NCBI RefSeq assembly: GCF_030463565.1
Contig: NC_134655.1
Span: 7,700,372 to 7,764,371 of the forward strand
DNA length: 64,000 nt
Direction: 5' to 3'
Source of the DNA: Pelecanus crispus
Lineage: Eukaryota; Chordata; Aves; Pelecaniformes; Pelecanidae
Positions 1 to 35,200 of this stretch are shown in pieces. The translations under genes and the position numbers were made by a program. How positions within the stretch are numbered: position 1 is the first letter of the stretch; each line of letters opens with the position of its first letter. The notes below the pieces were generated by a model. The model was given only the letters and a program-made list of their open reading frames with translations. It made no database searches and was not told the origin of the DNA.

Positions 1-3000
1 TCATGGAGCAGTCAGCCATAATGTCCTGGTGATGCAGAGGGCTGCTCCGTGTGTGCCGAGGGGGTTAAACACGTGCGAGAGCTGGGGCTGGGTACGTGGG
101 GGAGTTGGGGTCACCACCCTGCCTCTGTCCCAGCGAACCCTTGATCTAAACCCGCATTTGTTGTGGAGATGGTCGCTGAAACCCCCTCCTGCCTGGGCGG
201 GCAGCGCGGCCCCGTCACCGCCGAGCGGAGGCCCCTCTCCTGTCCTCTGCCGGCACCGAGGGCGCAGGTTTTAAACACTGAGACCCACAGGGGATGTGTC
301 CACCCTGCTCCCCGTGGGCGGAGGACAGGTGCCGGCGACTGGCTTGCCGGCCACTGTCTGACTCTCCAATCTCTGTAGTACAGGTCAGAAAAATCATTAA
401 GGCTGCTGATATAGATATGTAGTTTTTTAATTGCTGGAGGAGACTTTTCCTGGGAACATATCCAAACAGCATGGCGTTTCTGCAGCCCTTTGGCAGGGGC
501 ATAAAGAAATGTAATCTTAAGAGCTGTCAGAATTTGAGGTTTTGGAAGCACTTGACCGTCTGTGAATGTTGAATGGCTGAATGATGCAATGCGCCTGAAG
601 AGGGTGGTCAATGGTTAGGAGCTTTGGTGAGATGTTTCTCGCCTTCTGTGGTGGTTGATTCAGAACTATTTCTCTCCACTTTTCTGTTGGTTTTTCTTTT
701 ATATACGTCCTGACGATTTGTTATCAGCCAAGCAAGGAAAAGAAATACAAAGTCTTTATCTACACTTTACATTCCTGCTTTGCATCTATCTTGTGGAGGA
801 TGTTTATACAGTCTGCTGGATAATTCTCTCATTGCATAAGAGCATTACACCCTTGTACAAGTGAGAAGTAATTGGTACAAGTGTTGCTCTAATTTGCTGT
901 TTAATCAGAGCCAAATGCAGTCTGGGGAAGTGGCTGCCATAATGCTGAGGTCGTGAGAAGGGATCTGATGTTGTCTGGCTTAAAGATGATGTGAAAAACT
1001 GTGGTGTGGAAACCGGCATTCAGGTTCTGCCTTGCTTTGCAATTTGACATTTGACTTCGTGTGCAAGATTTGTCTCAGGTGTAGGGGTTAACCCCCAGGT
1101 GTCAGCTTTATGGGGTGGCAGAGGGGCAGGGGAGTGGCTCCTGTGAGCATCCGCAGGGGTGGTGGAGCTCTGTGAGCATTGCTTGATTTGTTTTCGTTGA
1201 GGGATGGTGCTGTTGTGTTTATCTGGCTGTTTGGAAATCTTCTGAAGGGAGTCTCCAAGGCCTCGGCGTTTGATGTGATTCTTGTCTGGGGAGAGGTGGG
1301 AGATTGTGTTGGAAGTACTAAATGTTAGCATCAGTGTCCTAAACAGAAACACTCTTTGCAATTAGATGCAGAAGTATTGTACTGCAGTCTTTGGGAGTGT
1401 TTTCTTGTTGTGCGGGCATCGTTTGGACACTGGGTCCCTTGGGTTCAGAGCTGTAGCATTCTTTATTTGCTGTGCTCTGCCTGAATATTGCCAAGTGGAG
1501 GCTTTTCCTTTGCCATGGTATCCTTTTTCATTGTTCCTTTAGTCCAGGCCACCAGAAATTGTCCTGAATATGGAGCGCTGACATTTGCAAGGAGCAGCAC
1601 CATTGCATGTCTCGGGGAGGATGCTCAGCTTTACCTTCACAAAGCGGTAACAGGCTGTTGGGGCTCCGAGGACGTCGGGAGCTGACAGCGCTGTACCTAC
1701 TTGTCGTGTAAAGCAGATCAAGGCAGAGACGCACATTCAGCAAGATTTTCCTCTAATCGTTTTTTCATCCCGAGGACCCTGGAGTGTTTCAAACACCTGG
1801 AGTCTAAATCTTGCCCATTTTATGTAAACTAATGTTTAATGTGCAGCGCTTTCAGGCTTGGGGTCATTTATTATAACATCTTTGTATTTTCCATAGATTT
1901 CTGATTGTTCTCTGTAAGAATCAGAGTAGGCAGTGGTGGTTTTTGTGGCACGGAGAAGCCCTAACAAAAGGTCTGTAAATCTTCCAAAGACAGGGAAAAA
2001 AAATAAAATAACCTCTCCAAGTGGCTACTCCTTGCTTTCACTCTGCAGTAACTCTGCCTGGTAATGCAGCAAGAGCGTGTGTTGCTCTTTTTGTTCTTTT
2101 AATCTTGTTTGTGGCAAACACGCTTTGCTTCCTCCCGAGCAACAACAGCCCATTCTATCCTAGGGGGTCACCCTGTGTATATGGGGAAAAAAAAAGGCAT
2201 CTGGTATCTTGGTGTGGTGCCAGTGTTCACACTGGCTTCCCAGAGATCCCATCGTTGTTTTTGTTCCAAGAAGATTCTAACTTTAAAATAGAGAGTACGG
2301 AAGGTCTCTCAGACATCCAGTACTCACTGATGCTTGTGGAAAAAGCCTTCACACAGACAATAGTTAAACCTTGCTTACCTTGTTGGTACCTCTTTATACG
2401 TGTTAAATTTGACCTGAAAGATTGTTTTTGAAGGTAAATAATGGAAGATAGCTCTTGAACACTTTTTCAGCAAAAAGCTTAACATATTCTCCTTCAGTTT
2501 TGAACAAGGTAATCCAAATCTACGTTTAATGTAAGGCAGGATGACTAATCACTGTGTTCATATGTTGTTTATGATGATGCTGTTTATATATAGCAGCATT
2601 CTGGATACAGAGACACCACTTGGTGCATGAAGACCGGTGACTTGCACTGTTTCTTGGTGGATCAGATAGAAAATGTTTCTTTTCTCGCCGCAGATTTGGT
2701 AATTGCTGACAACTTTCTGATGTGTGTCAAAACCAGTCTGACCTTAAAACTTTATTTCTTACATTTTTCACCCCATCTGATCTCTCGATGCCTTGGCCAA
2801 GTAGGAGTTGGATTTTTAGCCAGAGTAGCACAGTGTACCTCGTGGCTTTGTGCTTAACATGAAGGCTCAGCTGCTGTGACTGGAAATCAGATTTTGCAGT
2901 ACTTGTTTCCTGGCCTGTAGCAGATGTGAAGTGTGGTTTAACTGCATTATAAAACCACAGGTGACTAGAAAAAGAGACTACAGGAAACGACTTGCAGGCT

Positions 3001-5388
3001 GAATTCTGTGTGACAGTAAATGCCTCCTTTCAGCCGAGAGTGGCTTAACTTCTACAGTTTATTTTGTTCCATCTGGACCACACTTATATTTAGGGATAAG
3101 GAGAAGATTTGTTCTTAATGAGAGCCTACACTCCCGCCCACGCTTCCTGGGGAGAGTAGTGTTCAAACAGTCTTCCAACGGTGCAGTTTTAAGGCTGAGT
3201 ATTAAAAATACACTTGATATTTCTCCTTCCCCAGGAGGAGTCTGCCTGTGGTTCTCTCTCGTGCCTTTGCGGACTCTGTCCACCCATCTGTTCTTCACCA
3301 GGGCCACGGTGCTCTCTCGCTGCAGATCAAACACTGCCGTGAGATACCCCAGCGCTGGGTTTTTGTTTTGGTGAAAGCAGTTTAGGAGAGTTTAGGTGTG
3401 TCGTCACAAAATCTGCGTGCCTGATGGTCTCCCTTTCTTCTGCTTTAGCTCTTGGTTTGTATTGGGCTTCAGAGCTGCGACCTCAGAAGGCAAAAACAGA
3501 ATCTGCTGGGGAACTCGAGCGCCTTCCTGATGAACATGTCGTTTGGAGGCAAGGTGCTCAGGAATTAATAAAACGCCATATTTGGTGAACATCTTGGCAG
3601 GAAGAGTCAGACTAATACACAAAATATGGCTAAGGAGAAACATATTTACACATCACAGGGTGGTAAATATGGTTAATGGCTGAAGTGTATTTAGAGCCTC
3701 ATATCTGGAAAAAAACCCACACCAGTAAAACAGTTAACAAGGCAAGTAATTGTACTTTGACAGGCTACTGTAGTAAGGGCAGTCCTTGGGGATATTTTCC
3801 TAGCCTAAAATACCAGTGCCACTAACCGAAGAGGGAAAAGCAGTGTTCCTGTCCCTATAAACAGGCTTTCAAGATGTGTGAAAATGGGATTCTGAAAGAG
3901 TAAGTTAAAAATTACACCCTATAAACTACTGCCTTTTGGCTGTAGTGTTTCTTGCAAACTGGTGATGTCCCTGAAAGGCCAGAGGGGAATTTTCTGGTTT
4001 TGGCACTAAAATACATTGTTAAGAAAAGCCTTTGCTCCAGAGAGGGAAATACCTTTCCGGGGGGCTGCAGGAGGGGAACTTTCCAGTACACACAAATACG
4101 TGGGGTTAGCACCGACTCTCCATTTTGCGTGATGCCATTTCTGAGGCTGAGCCTCTGCATGTAGTTTATTACTGTCTGCTGTGCAGGTTTGGAACCCAGA
4201 GTGCCTTGGCATACACAGGCCTTTGTGCAATGGCCAGGTGAAAATTTCTGACCCTCCGCTCCAGAAGCAAGCGGCCGTGCTGGGTGTGGAGCACAGCGTG
4301 AGCAGGAGCTGGAAGCCGGGCCCTTCTGTTTCCCAGGGCAGAAAGGGGTCACCTGGCCGGGGAGACAGGGTTAGTGCTGTCGGGCACAGGAGAGAGCGGG
4401 GCGTGGGAGCAGCTTCTCGTGAAGTCGTTCGGGTGGCTGGGCAGGAGCAGTCTATGCCCCCCAGCAGGCAGGTTTGGGTACCTCTGCTCCCAACCCCCCG
4501 TGCAGGCTCCCTTCTGAGGGGGCTGCGGGATTACAAACAGCTCAGTTCTGGACACTTCTCAGATGTTTTTTTCCTGTTCAGTTCCTAGCTTTGAAAGATA
4601 CGCTCTGAGGGTTGGATAGCAACACTCAAAGCTGGAGAAGACCTGCTGCCTTGCATGGTCTGGCCACTTGCCCATGTGAGCAGCTTCCTTGCAGCTTCCT
4701 TCAATGATCCCTGATTTTCTGGTGCTAATGGCTGTTTTATAGATTTGGACAGACTCCTGTCTGCAGTCTGACATTTTCATCTTTGCAACAATATGGAAGA
4801 TACTGCTGTGTTTGATAGCTCAAAGACAGCACTCTCTGCTGTTTCTGTGCTACAACTCTCGAGGTTTGCAGAGGCAGTGTGTTTGGGTTGTTCAATTACT
4901 AGATGTAGGTACAGTTTTCCTAACTGTTTCTAGCTAGTTTCTGTAATTGCAGCTGTGAATGTGGATTACATGTGAGTTACAATTCAATAGGCTTATAGGA
5001 GGAGGCATCATGAATACATTCCTTTGCACAGGGGATTCTTTTTATTTTCAGTATAAGGTGAGACTTGAGTGTCTACATAATTTCTCAAGAAACAAATGTT
5101 CTGCCACCTCTTTATTTCAGCAGCTGTGTTTGGGTATGTGTTTTGCACAGTTTAATATTTTTCTGATAGGGCTACCTTCTAATGTGTGGCAAATTAAACA
5201 TTCTATTTGTGCCGTCTGGATTTGTTTTGGAAAAGAGGGAAGCATGCTGACACGGTTTACAGCGTACGATTTGCAGTATACGTGCGAATCTCTGCTCGGA
5301 CTGTTGATTCTGCTTGGGAGGTCTTAAGGGTTTATACAGATAAGTGTATTTTGCTTGAAAATGACACAACTATTCCATTGTATTCCAG
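1..5388 (+). other. SEPTIN6: SEPTIN6 intron 1 (3' part), no exon found
   Basis: The first recognisable SEPTIN6 exon starts at 5389 in mid-protein, so this stretch is read as intron 1. I searched for an ATG-led exon encoding the expected short septin-6 N-terminus (starting MAATD in human) and found none, and no strong CpG island is present. Only short chance open frames occur. No clear interspersed repeat or RNA gene was recognised. The true exon 1 and promoter should lie left of the window. Confidence 0.7.
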
Positions 5389-28591
<23,203 letters not shown>

Positions 28592-28826
28592 TTACCCCCG
28601 AATACAATGGGCTGGAATGGACCTTCATTTACTTGTAAATCGGAGGGTCTAATAAAACGTGACAGCATTTCAGCTGTGACCTTTCCATGGTGTTACCCCT
28701 GCTCTCTCCTATACCCTCATTGTGATTCTGTCTTTACTATGTACTGGTGGTTATTGCGTTTATTAAACAATGTAAAATTAGTCCTAACAAGGTTTTGGAT
28801 GCTGCAACTTTAAATCCTACGATTTT

Positions 28827-28848
28827 CACACACACACACACCCCCCCC
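28827..28848 (+). repeat. (CA)n followed by C-run
   Basis: A CA tract passes into eight or more C residues, in SEPTIN6 3'UTR sequence. Confidence 0.85.
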
Positions 28849-29161
28849 AATTAATGGATTCCCCTTTCTCATGGTCCCTCTCCACCCAGATAAATAAGGG
28901 ATGTGGAAATAAGTTCTGTGAGTTATTTTTGCTGGCGAAATAACAACGCAGTTTAAATGTATTTATTGGTGACGTTAAAATGACACCACCACCTTAGTTT
29001 AATTATTGCATAGTTGAGAGATAAAAAAACCTCTTTTCTCTTTATACTTGGTGTCATTTTCATGATATCATCTATCTTTTTTTTTTTTATTTGCTTTTAT
29101 TTTTTCTTTTGCTAATTCATGCTACCTGAAGACGAGCATGTAATCCTCATTTCCATTTCAG

Positions 29162-29210
29162 ACTTGCTTGTTGTGACCCTGATCCTTCGGTCACACCGTG
29201 CGCAGGCTAA
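29162..29210 (+). CDS. SEPTIN6: Possible SEPTIN6 alternative last exon C
   Basis: After the acceptor-like tcatttccatttcag, the phase left by exon 9 reads K-L-A-C-C-D-P-D-P-S-V-T-P-C-A-G-stop. The acceptor is good and the short tail is Cys-rich. It lies inside what would be 3'UTR of isoform B, and I do not clearly remember a matching human isoform, so it may be coincidental. Confidence 0.3.
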
Positions 29211-30195
29211 GTTCTCTGTATGGGGGTGAACCCACACGTCCTGACCCTGCTGAAAGATCAGGATGCATGCTGCCAAATAGTTTCAACAAAAACCCTTCAG
29301 ATCCTGGGTTTTTGGAAGATAAGCACACCTCAGACCTAGCCGTGATAGGTAATGCTGGTTTTAGTGCAAGCCCCCGCTGGGAATTTTACCAGAAAGGTAG
29401 TCTGGATGATTAAAACAGTTAAAATTGTTGATTGCAATGTATTTTCTCAGGTATCTTGTTTCACCATATATACAACTTTATTTCCCATTAAAATCTGACT
29501 GTTTTGTGGGGTTTTTTTTAAGCAAGTTTAAACTAGTTTGAATATTTACTTCTTCCTCTACTGTCAAATGTCAGCCTGCTCCCAAAACCAGTCAGTATCA
29601 GTGTGTCAGTGATTTCTAGATTATCTCCTAAAAGAACCATTTAATGTGGCTTTTTTTCACCATACTGCAGGTCACTGTCTGTTCTTCCTCACCATTTGCC
29701 TTATTAGAATGTTATTTAAAGTTATGTATAGTCTTTTTAAAGACTTTAAAGAAAAAAATCACTCTTGTGATTTCCTTGAAGTACTTGAGGTACCACAAGG
29801 AGGTTCCATCTCTCCTCTGTCAGCTGTTTTCACATTGCATCTTTTTCCTGCTTTTTGAATGTCTTTCTCTTTTTTGCTAATATGCTGGTTTTTTCTCTTT
29901 TTTTCCCCTTTTCTCTCTCTGTAGCTTTTTTTAATCTGTCTTCGCCAGCTGCACTGGGTCTGAGGGAGAAGACTGCCACTTCTAGAAGAGTTTAAGGGTC
30001 TTATGTCTGGGGAGGGGGGAACAAATCTTCAGTGTTAGTGTCTTGGAAAGAAGCTGTCTTACTGACTTGCATGGTATCTAAAATTGAAGTGTCTTGTAAT
30101 TTGTGTGACAAGACAGGGTGGTATGGGGGAACCGATTGTGTACCTGGAATTTTGAAGAGCAACAGAAATGCGATGCTTGGACTAACAATGTAGCG

Positions 30196-30201
30196 AATAA
30201 A
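30196..30201 (+). terminator. SEPTIN6: Candidate distal poly(A) signal AATAAA
   Basis: AATAAA in an AT-rich context about 1.6 kb after exon B, with a downstream T-rich tract. It is a candidate end of the long SEPTIN6 3'UTR. Other candidates are at 28651, 30418 and 30767. Confidence 0.4.
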
Positions 30202-30779
30202 TTTTCAAACATTGTTATGGGCATATTTTTTTTTTTCTAATTTTGTCTTTAATAATATAAATGTCATGGGCTTCCATGAGGTGTGAAGCCTAAGGAATAT
30301 TTTCAATATGCTGTTGTTTGATTGGTTTCGGAAACTGTGCATTCAGAGGCAAAGGAAATATAAACATGGTGCAACTTGCTCTGTTGGCAGCCACAAAATA
30401 TTTAATTTTAACAAAGAAATAAAGTTAGAAGAACCGTGTGTTTTCATTGGTGTCCTCCTCTGTCTCACCGCCTTATTAAACAACCTCCATCGGCTGGTGG
30501 ACGTGGGTCGAATGGTACTTTTGGGTAATAATAATAGCAGCAGCGATCCATGCGAATCCCCCGTGAGTTGGGAGCGGCGTCCTCAGGGCGCTGGAGCCGG
30601 CCCTCGCACCTCCGCCGCCCGCGTGCCATCTCTGCTCCCCCCGTTGTGTTTCCTTTTTACACGCGGAACCGCGCGAGAACGGCACCGAGTTACACGTTTA
30701 CACGAGAACCACTGAAGAACCAGCACCGTTTAGCCCGACATCTTTCTAACTTTAATGTAAATTTGAAATAAAAAATGCG

Positions 30780-32250
30780 AAAGCCTGCACGCGTGCTGTC
30801 GTGTTTGCCACCCGCGCGTCCAGGGCCCTGCTCCGAGGCCCTGCTGGCATCGGCCGGGTGCCGGGCCTGGCTGCCCGGCGAGCCCTCGGTGGGCACCGGG
30901 AGGCAGAGATCCCCGCCCGGGGCGGGGGCTGCCGCCGCTTTCCCTCGCCCCTCGGGCAGAAGCAGCCCCGCGGCCCGGCTGCCCCGCTCACGGCGGCTCT
31001 GCACCGGCCGCTGCCCGCTTTCAGCCGGCGCCCGGGGGAGGCCCGGCGGGGGGAGCCCCGCGGAGGGGCCCTCGGTGGGGCGGGGCGGGGCGGGGCGGCC
31101 TCGGGCTCCTCCAAACCGGTGCCCGGCGGGGAGGCGCTGCCTGCGGGCACGGGGAGAGGCGGCTCAGGGCAGGCCGGGGGAGGGGGGTGCCCGCGGGCCT
31201 CGCGCCCCCGCCCCGGGGCTTCCCGGAGGCCGAGGCCCCGCCCCCCGCCTGGGGCCCCGCCCCCCGCCTGGGGCCCCGCCCCGCCGCTCCCGCCGCCGCC
31301 AGGGGGCGCTGGCAGCCGAGGCGGCCGGCCGGCAGTGGCGGCGGTTTCTCGCGGCGTCTCGCGCGCTCGTGACGGGCGGCCACGTGACGCGTCGCCGGCT
31401 GGGCCGCTCCGCGCGAGCGAGGGGCGAGAGCGGCGCGGGGGGGAGGGGGGGGGAGGCGCGCGCTCCCGCCGCACCGGTACCGGCACCGGCACCGACACCG
31501 GCACCGCACGGGCTCGGCGGGCCGGGGCCGGGCCCGGCGGGGCTGAGGCCGGGCCGTGTCGGCGCTCCCCGGCGGCCCGCAGCGAACCGCGGCCTGGTCC
31601 GCACGTGGGGCCTGGTCCCCGCCGGCACGCCCGGGCCGCTTTTGGCGGCCACCGGCGGCCACGGCCCCTCGGCGACGCGGGACCGTCCGCCGAGCCGCGG
31701 CCCGCCATGCCGCCGCCAGAGCCGGAGCCGGAGCGGGTGCCCGAGTCGGTGCTGGAGCAGTGGCGGCAGTACAACGAGACCGAGCGGCAATGGGGGCTGC
31801 GCCGCCGCTTCATCCTCCGCCACCTCCACGGCTACCCCGGCGCCGCCATCGACCAGCTGCTCTCGCTCTCCGTCCTCTGGACCAACCACGTCTTCATGGG
31901 CTGCAGGTGAGGCCCGGCGGGGCGGGGCGGGGGTTGCGAGGCGCGGGCCCGGGGGCGGCCCCGCGGGGTGGCCGTGGCGGGCCCCGGCCGCTCGGCCCCG
32001 CTGCCTGCCGGGGCCTGGCGCTCGCCGTCGGGCGCGGGTGCCCCCGCCTGCCAGCCGGGTCCGGGAGGGGCCCCCCGAGGCCTGGGGCGGCCCGGTCTGC
32101 AGGCAGGAGCCGGGGTGGAGGCTGGAAGCCGCCGCCCGGAGCGGAGCGGAGCGGGGCCGGGCCGCCCCCGGCGCCGGGCGGGGAGAAGGAGCTCGGGCTG
32201 CCCCGGCTGCCGTCGTGGCCCGGCGCTGCTCGGCCCAGTCTCGGCCCCAG
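30780..32250 (+). promoter_or_regulatory. NKRF: CpG island promoter of NKRF
   Basis: This is about 1.5 kb of very GC-rich, CpG-dense DNA centred on the NKRF first coding exon. It contains a run of consecutive GC boxes (ggggc repeats near 31076-31100), a duplicated GC-rich block near 31230-31285, and a hexamer-like accggc tract near 31472-31510. There is no TATA box near the start codon, which is typical of a housekeeping island promoter. Stops are so rare here that all six frames stay open for long distances. Confidence 0.8.
31707..31906 (+). CDS. NKRF: NKRF coding exon 1 (XTBD, first part)
   Basis: From MPPPEPEPERVPESVLEQW to LSLSVLWTNHVFMGCR, ending ctgcag|gtgagg. It encodes the first two thirds of the XTBD fold also found in CDKN2AIP and CDKN2AIPNL. 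It exits in phase 2, and the split Arg is completed by exon 2. Confidence 0.9.
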
Positions 32251-35200
32251 CTGCCTGCTAGAAGTAACCCCAGAAGAGCTGGGATGGACGGGGCCGATGC
32301 GGAAGAACTTCGGTTCCTGGGCAGTTTCTTCGCTCGAGTGTGCGTGTGTTGGCGTGCGGAGGGGAGCAAGCTGCTGAAAAAGTGTCCGTGTGTTTTGAAA
32401 GTTGTTCTCGATGTCCCGCCCCTGGGGACTCCTTAAGCACGTGATATTGTGCTTTGCAGTTTTAAGTGAGAAGAATGTATCCCTGCAAGCGTAAAGCTGC
32501 CTGTACGATCCCCTTAAAGCTGAGTTTTTCTGAGAGAAAGAGGCCCGGTGAATGGCAGAGGTTTCCCTTCATCAGGATTGCCGTTAATGTGCAGAAACCA
32601 ACGTACCGTAACTGGCAAGGCTGTGGAGATCTGCAGAAACGTCACCCACATCCCGACTGACACTTTTGATGTGATTATTTTTAACTGGACATAAGGCTTT
32701 AAAGACAGAAGCAACTGCTTAATGACTAACTTCAGCAAATTGTGCAGTGACAGAGGAGCTTGCAAACACTGAAGGGCATATAGTTTGACTTTTATTAATG
32801 TTACTATCCCAAAGCCTTGTTGGGCAATATTTTCTGTCACTCGTACAGAGCCAAGTCAACGGTTTTAAACATAGATCTGCATGTTTTCTTATTTCTTTCT
32901 GGTCCAAGTACTAAACTATTCTGCTCTGCAAGCACCAAAATCGAGCATAGTTTTAAACCAGCTTCAAATTCTAAAGCTCGAGTAGTGTGTTAAAATTGAA
33001 CGTATCTTTTTAAGACGTAGCCTCTTTGGTCCGTTAGCTCATCTTACATGTTCGTGTGCTGTCTTAATGGAGGGCGCCTTTGTGATAGTGCTTTTGGGAA
33101 TCAGTGCAACAATATGGTTGTAGGGTACTGATAACAGAAGTGAAGAACTACGTGGCAAGATCTAAAATCCTAAAACGTGATGTGGTTTAAGCCTGTAGGT
33201 GCACATACTTTCCCTGATGAACATCTCTACTTGCAACTCTCAGGGGAGATGTGAGCAATAGATTTCGGCGTGATGCGGTGCAGAGCCATTAGCAGTGAGG
33301 CTGCTTCCCCAAAGCTTGTGTTGTGCACGAACGTGAACACACCGCACGGGCACGGTGAACATGCTGCGCTGTTAAAGGGCGATTGGCAGCTTCACTTAAG
33401 AGTTGTCTGGGGAAGAGAGGGGACCCACAGCTTTCTCTGGAACTGCCTTTTGCTGCTTGAGAAGAGCTGTTGTTGCAGTATCAAGTGAATAACTTCAGTT
33501 TGGGGGATTTTTGTTGTTTTCTCTTAGGTTTGTTGGTTGATTTTTGGTTTGGTGGGTTTTTTTCTTTTTTTTTTTTCTTTTTTCTTTTTTTTTTTTTTTT
33601 ACGTTGATTACTTGCTAGCTGAAAGCAACCTGTTTGTCAGAGTACATACAAATCAGTCTTTGCTGATGACACCTGAGGGAGTGTTCTGGTGGGGGATGAT
33701 ACGGAGAATGTTCAGAAGGCTTAGAAAACATGGTCTATGAGGAAGGAGTTAAGTAACAGGATTCATTCAGTTTGGGGTGGATGAGAGAAGATGCATGCGT
33801 TCTCAGATATGTTAAAGGTGGCCGCAAAATGGGGGCGAGAGGGAAACATTATGCTCCAGAGCTGCTGGGATCAGGATAAGAGGTAACGTATTTCAGTCAC
33901 ACCAGGGAGACTTTAGTTAGGCATGGAGGCAGGGGATTCCTCTGCCTCCATGTGCGGTCTCCACAACTTGAGATTTCTAAGGCCAGGTTAGACAAACATA
34001 TGTTTCGAGTGGTTGATCTTCCCCTGGGCAGAAATCTGAGCCCTGAACATCTCCATCCTTTGTGAAGAAGAGTGACACACTCCTGTCAAATCTAACGCTG
34101 TTCTCGTGCCCTGCTGGAAAAGGGCATCGTCCTTCATGTTCCTATCACAGGCAGTGTACTCTTCTCCCTGTAAGCCAGAGAGGAATAGAGATTCCCACCC
34201 CTCTTCCTTCTGGCTGCGGGAGGATGAGGGTATCCCTACCCTTTGATCCCTCATCCCCACCCTTTGATCCCTCTTGGCATTTTCTTCCCGTGCGTGGTTC
34301 CACTGCCTCTCTGCTGGCAGCTGAGCTGTGCTGGGTACCCGCAGGTGAAGCAGGGACCACAGCAGTGTGTGTTCAGAGTTCTCACCTAGTGATTTAAATG
34401 GATCTAACATCTGCCTGGCCCTCTAAATCAGGAACAGGAAGGGCATTTCTTGAGCGGAGAGTGAGTAGATTTCCAGAGCCCTTGGAACAGTAGTATTTAA
34501 AAGCTGGTGCACGTTACTGCAGCACTAGCTGTTGGGACCGTTGTGGACTCCCGTCCATGGGCAGTGACCTGACGCTTTTTGACTTTTGAAGGTGAGCACA
34601 CCACGGAACAGGTGCAAGATTGCTTTTTCTCCTTTCTTAAGCACAGTGCAAAGCTGTCAGAGGCTAGTTCCAGGCCATGCTTGTAGGTTCTTCTTGGTTA
34701 GAAAGGTTTGGGTTTTTTTCTTGTTCAGCTTCAGCCATGTAAATGGCTTGAAAACACATGACAGATCCCTGGAGCAATGGAAAACTTAGATGGTCAGGAG
34801 TGTAAGGCCAAGAGGGATGGGGTTGTACGGTGTGTGTGTCCTGGCTGCGTGGAACTGTGAGCGTGCTGCAGCAGGGTCAGGGTTTGCACGGAGCTGGTTA
34901 CAGCCACCTCACCTCTGTCATGGCTCAGGGATTTAAAATGTTTCAGTTACAGCTACCAAGCTAGAAATGAATATGGCTTTTTAAAGAGTGGTCGATAAAG
35001 GCTGAGCAGTGCCTTGTCATCTGACGTCCGTGATTTCAGCATTGGTGACGTACGGTCTGTGGCTGCTGACCCAGACAAGACGTCAGTGCCAGTCGGTCGC
35101 TCCTGTGCTTAGTTCACCGAAGCTGCGATGCCCACGGAGACTCCTCCACACCCCTGTGCGCCTTAGTGTTCCTAGTAGCTCTGCCAAATGTTACATTTTG

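Noticed and set aside
2021-2431. 136-codon + strand open frame in SEPTIN6 intron 1
   Set aside because: No recognisable domain and no splice-consistent borders. It has the length expected by chance in this much sequence.
1-5388. Search for SEPTIN6 exon 1
   Set aside because: No ATG-led exon with the expected septin-6 N-terminus and a phase-matching donor was found. The many small open frames have no homology I recognise.
30752-32436. Several 200-550 codon open frames on both strands around NKRF exon 1
   Set aside because: They come from extreme GC content in the CpG island. They read through the NKRF exon in wrong frames, are Pro/Arg/Gly/Ala-rich, and show no domain. Only the XTBD frame from 31707 is kept.
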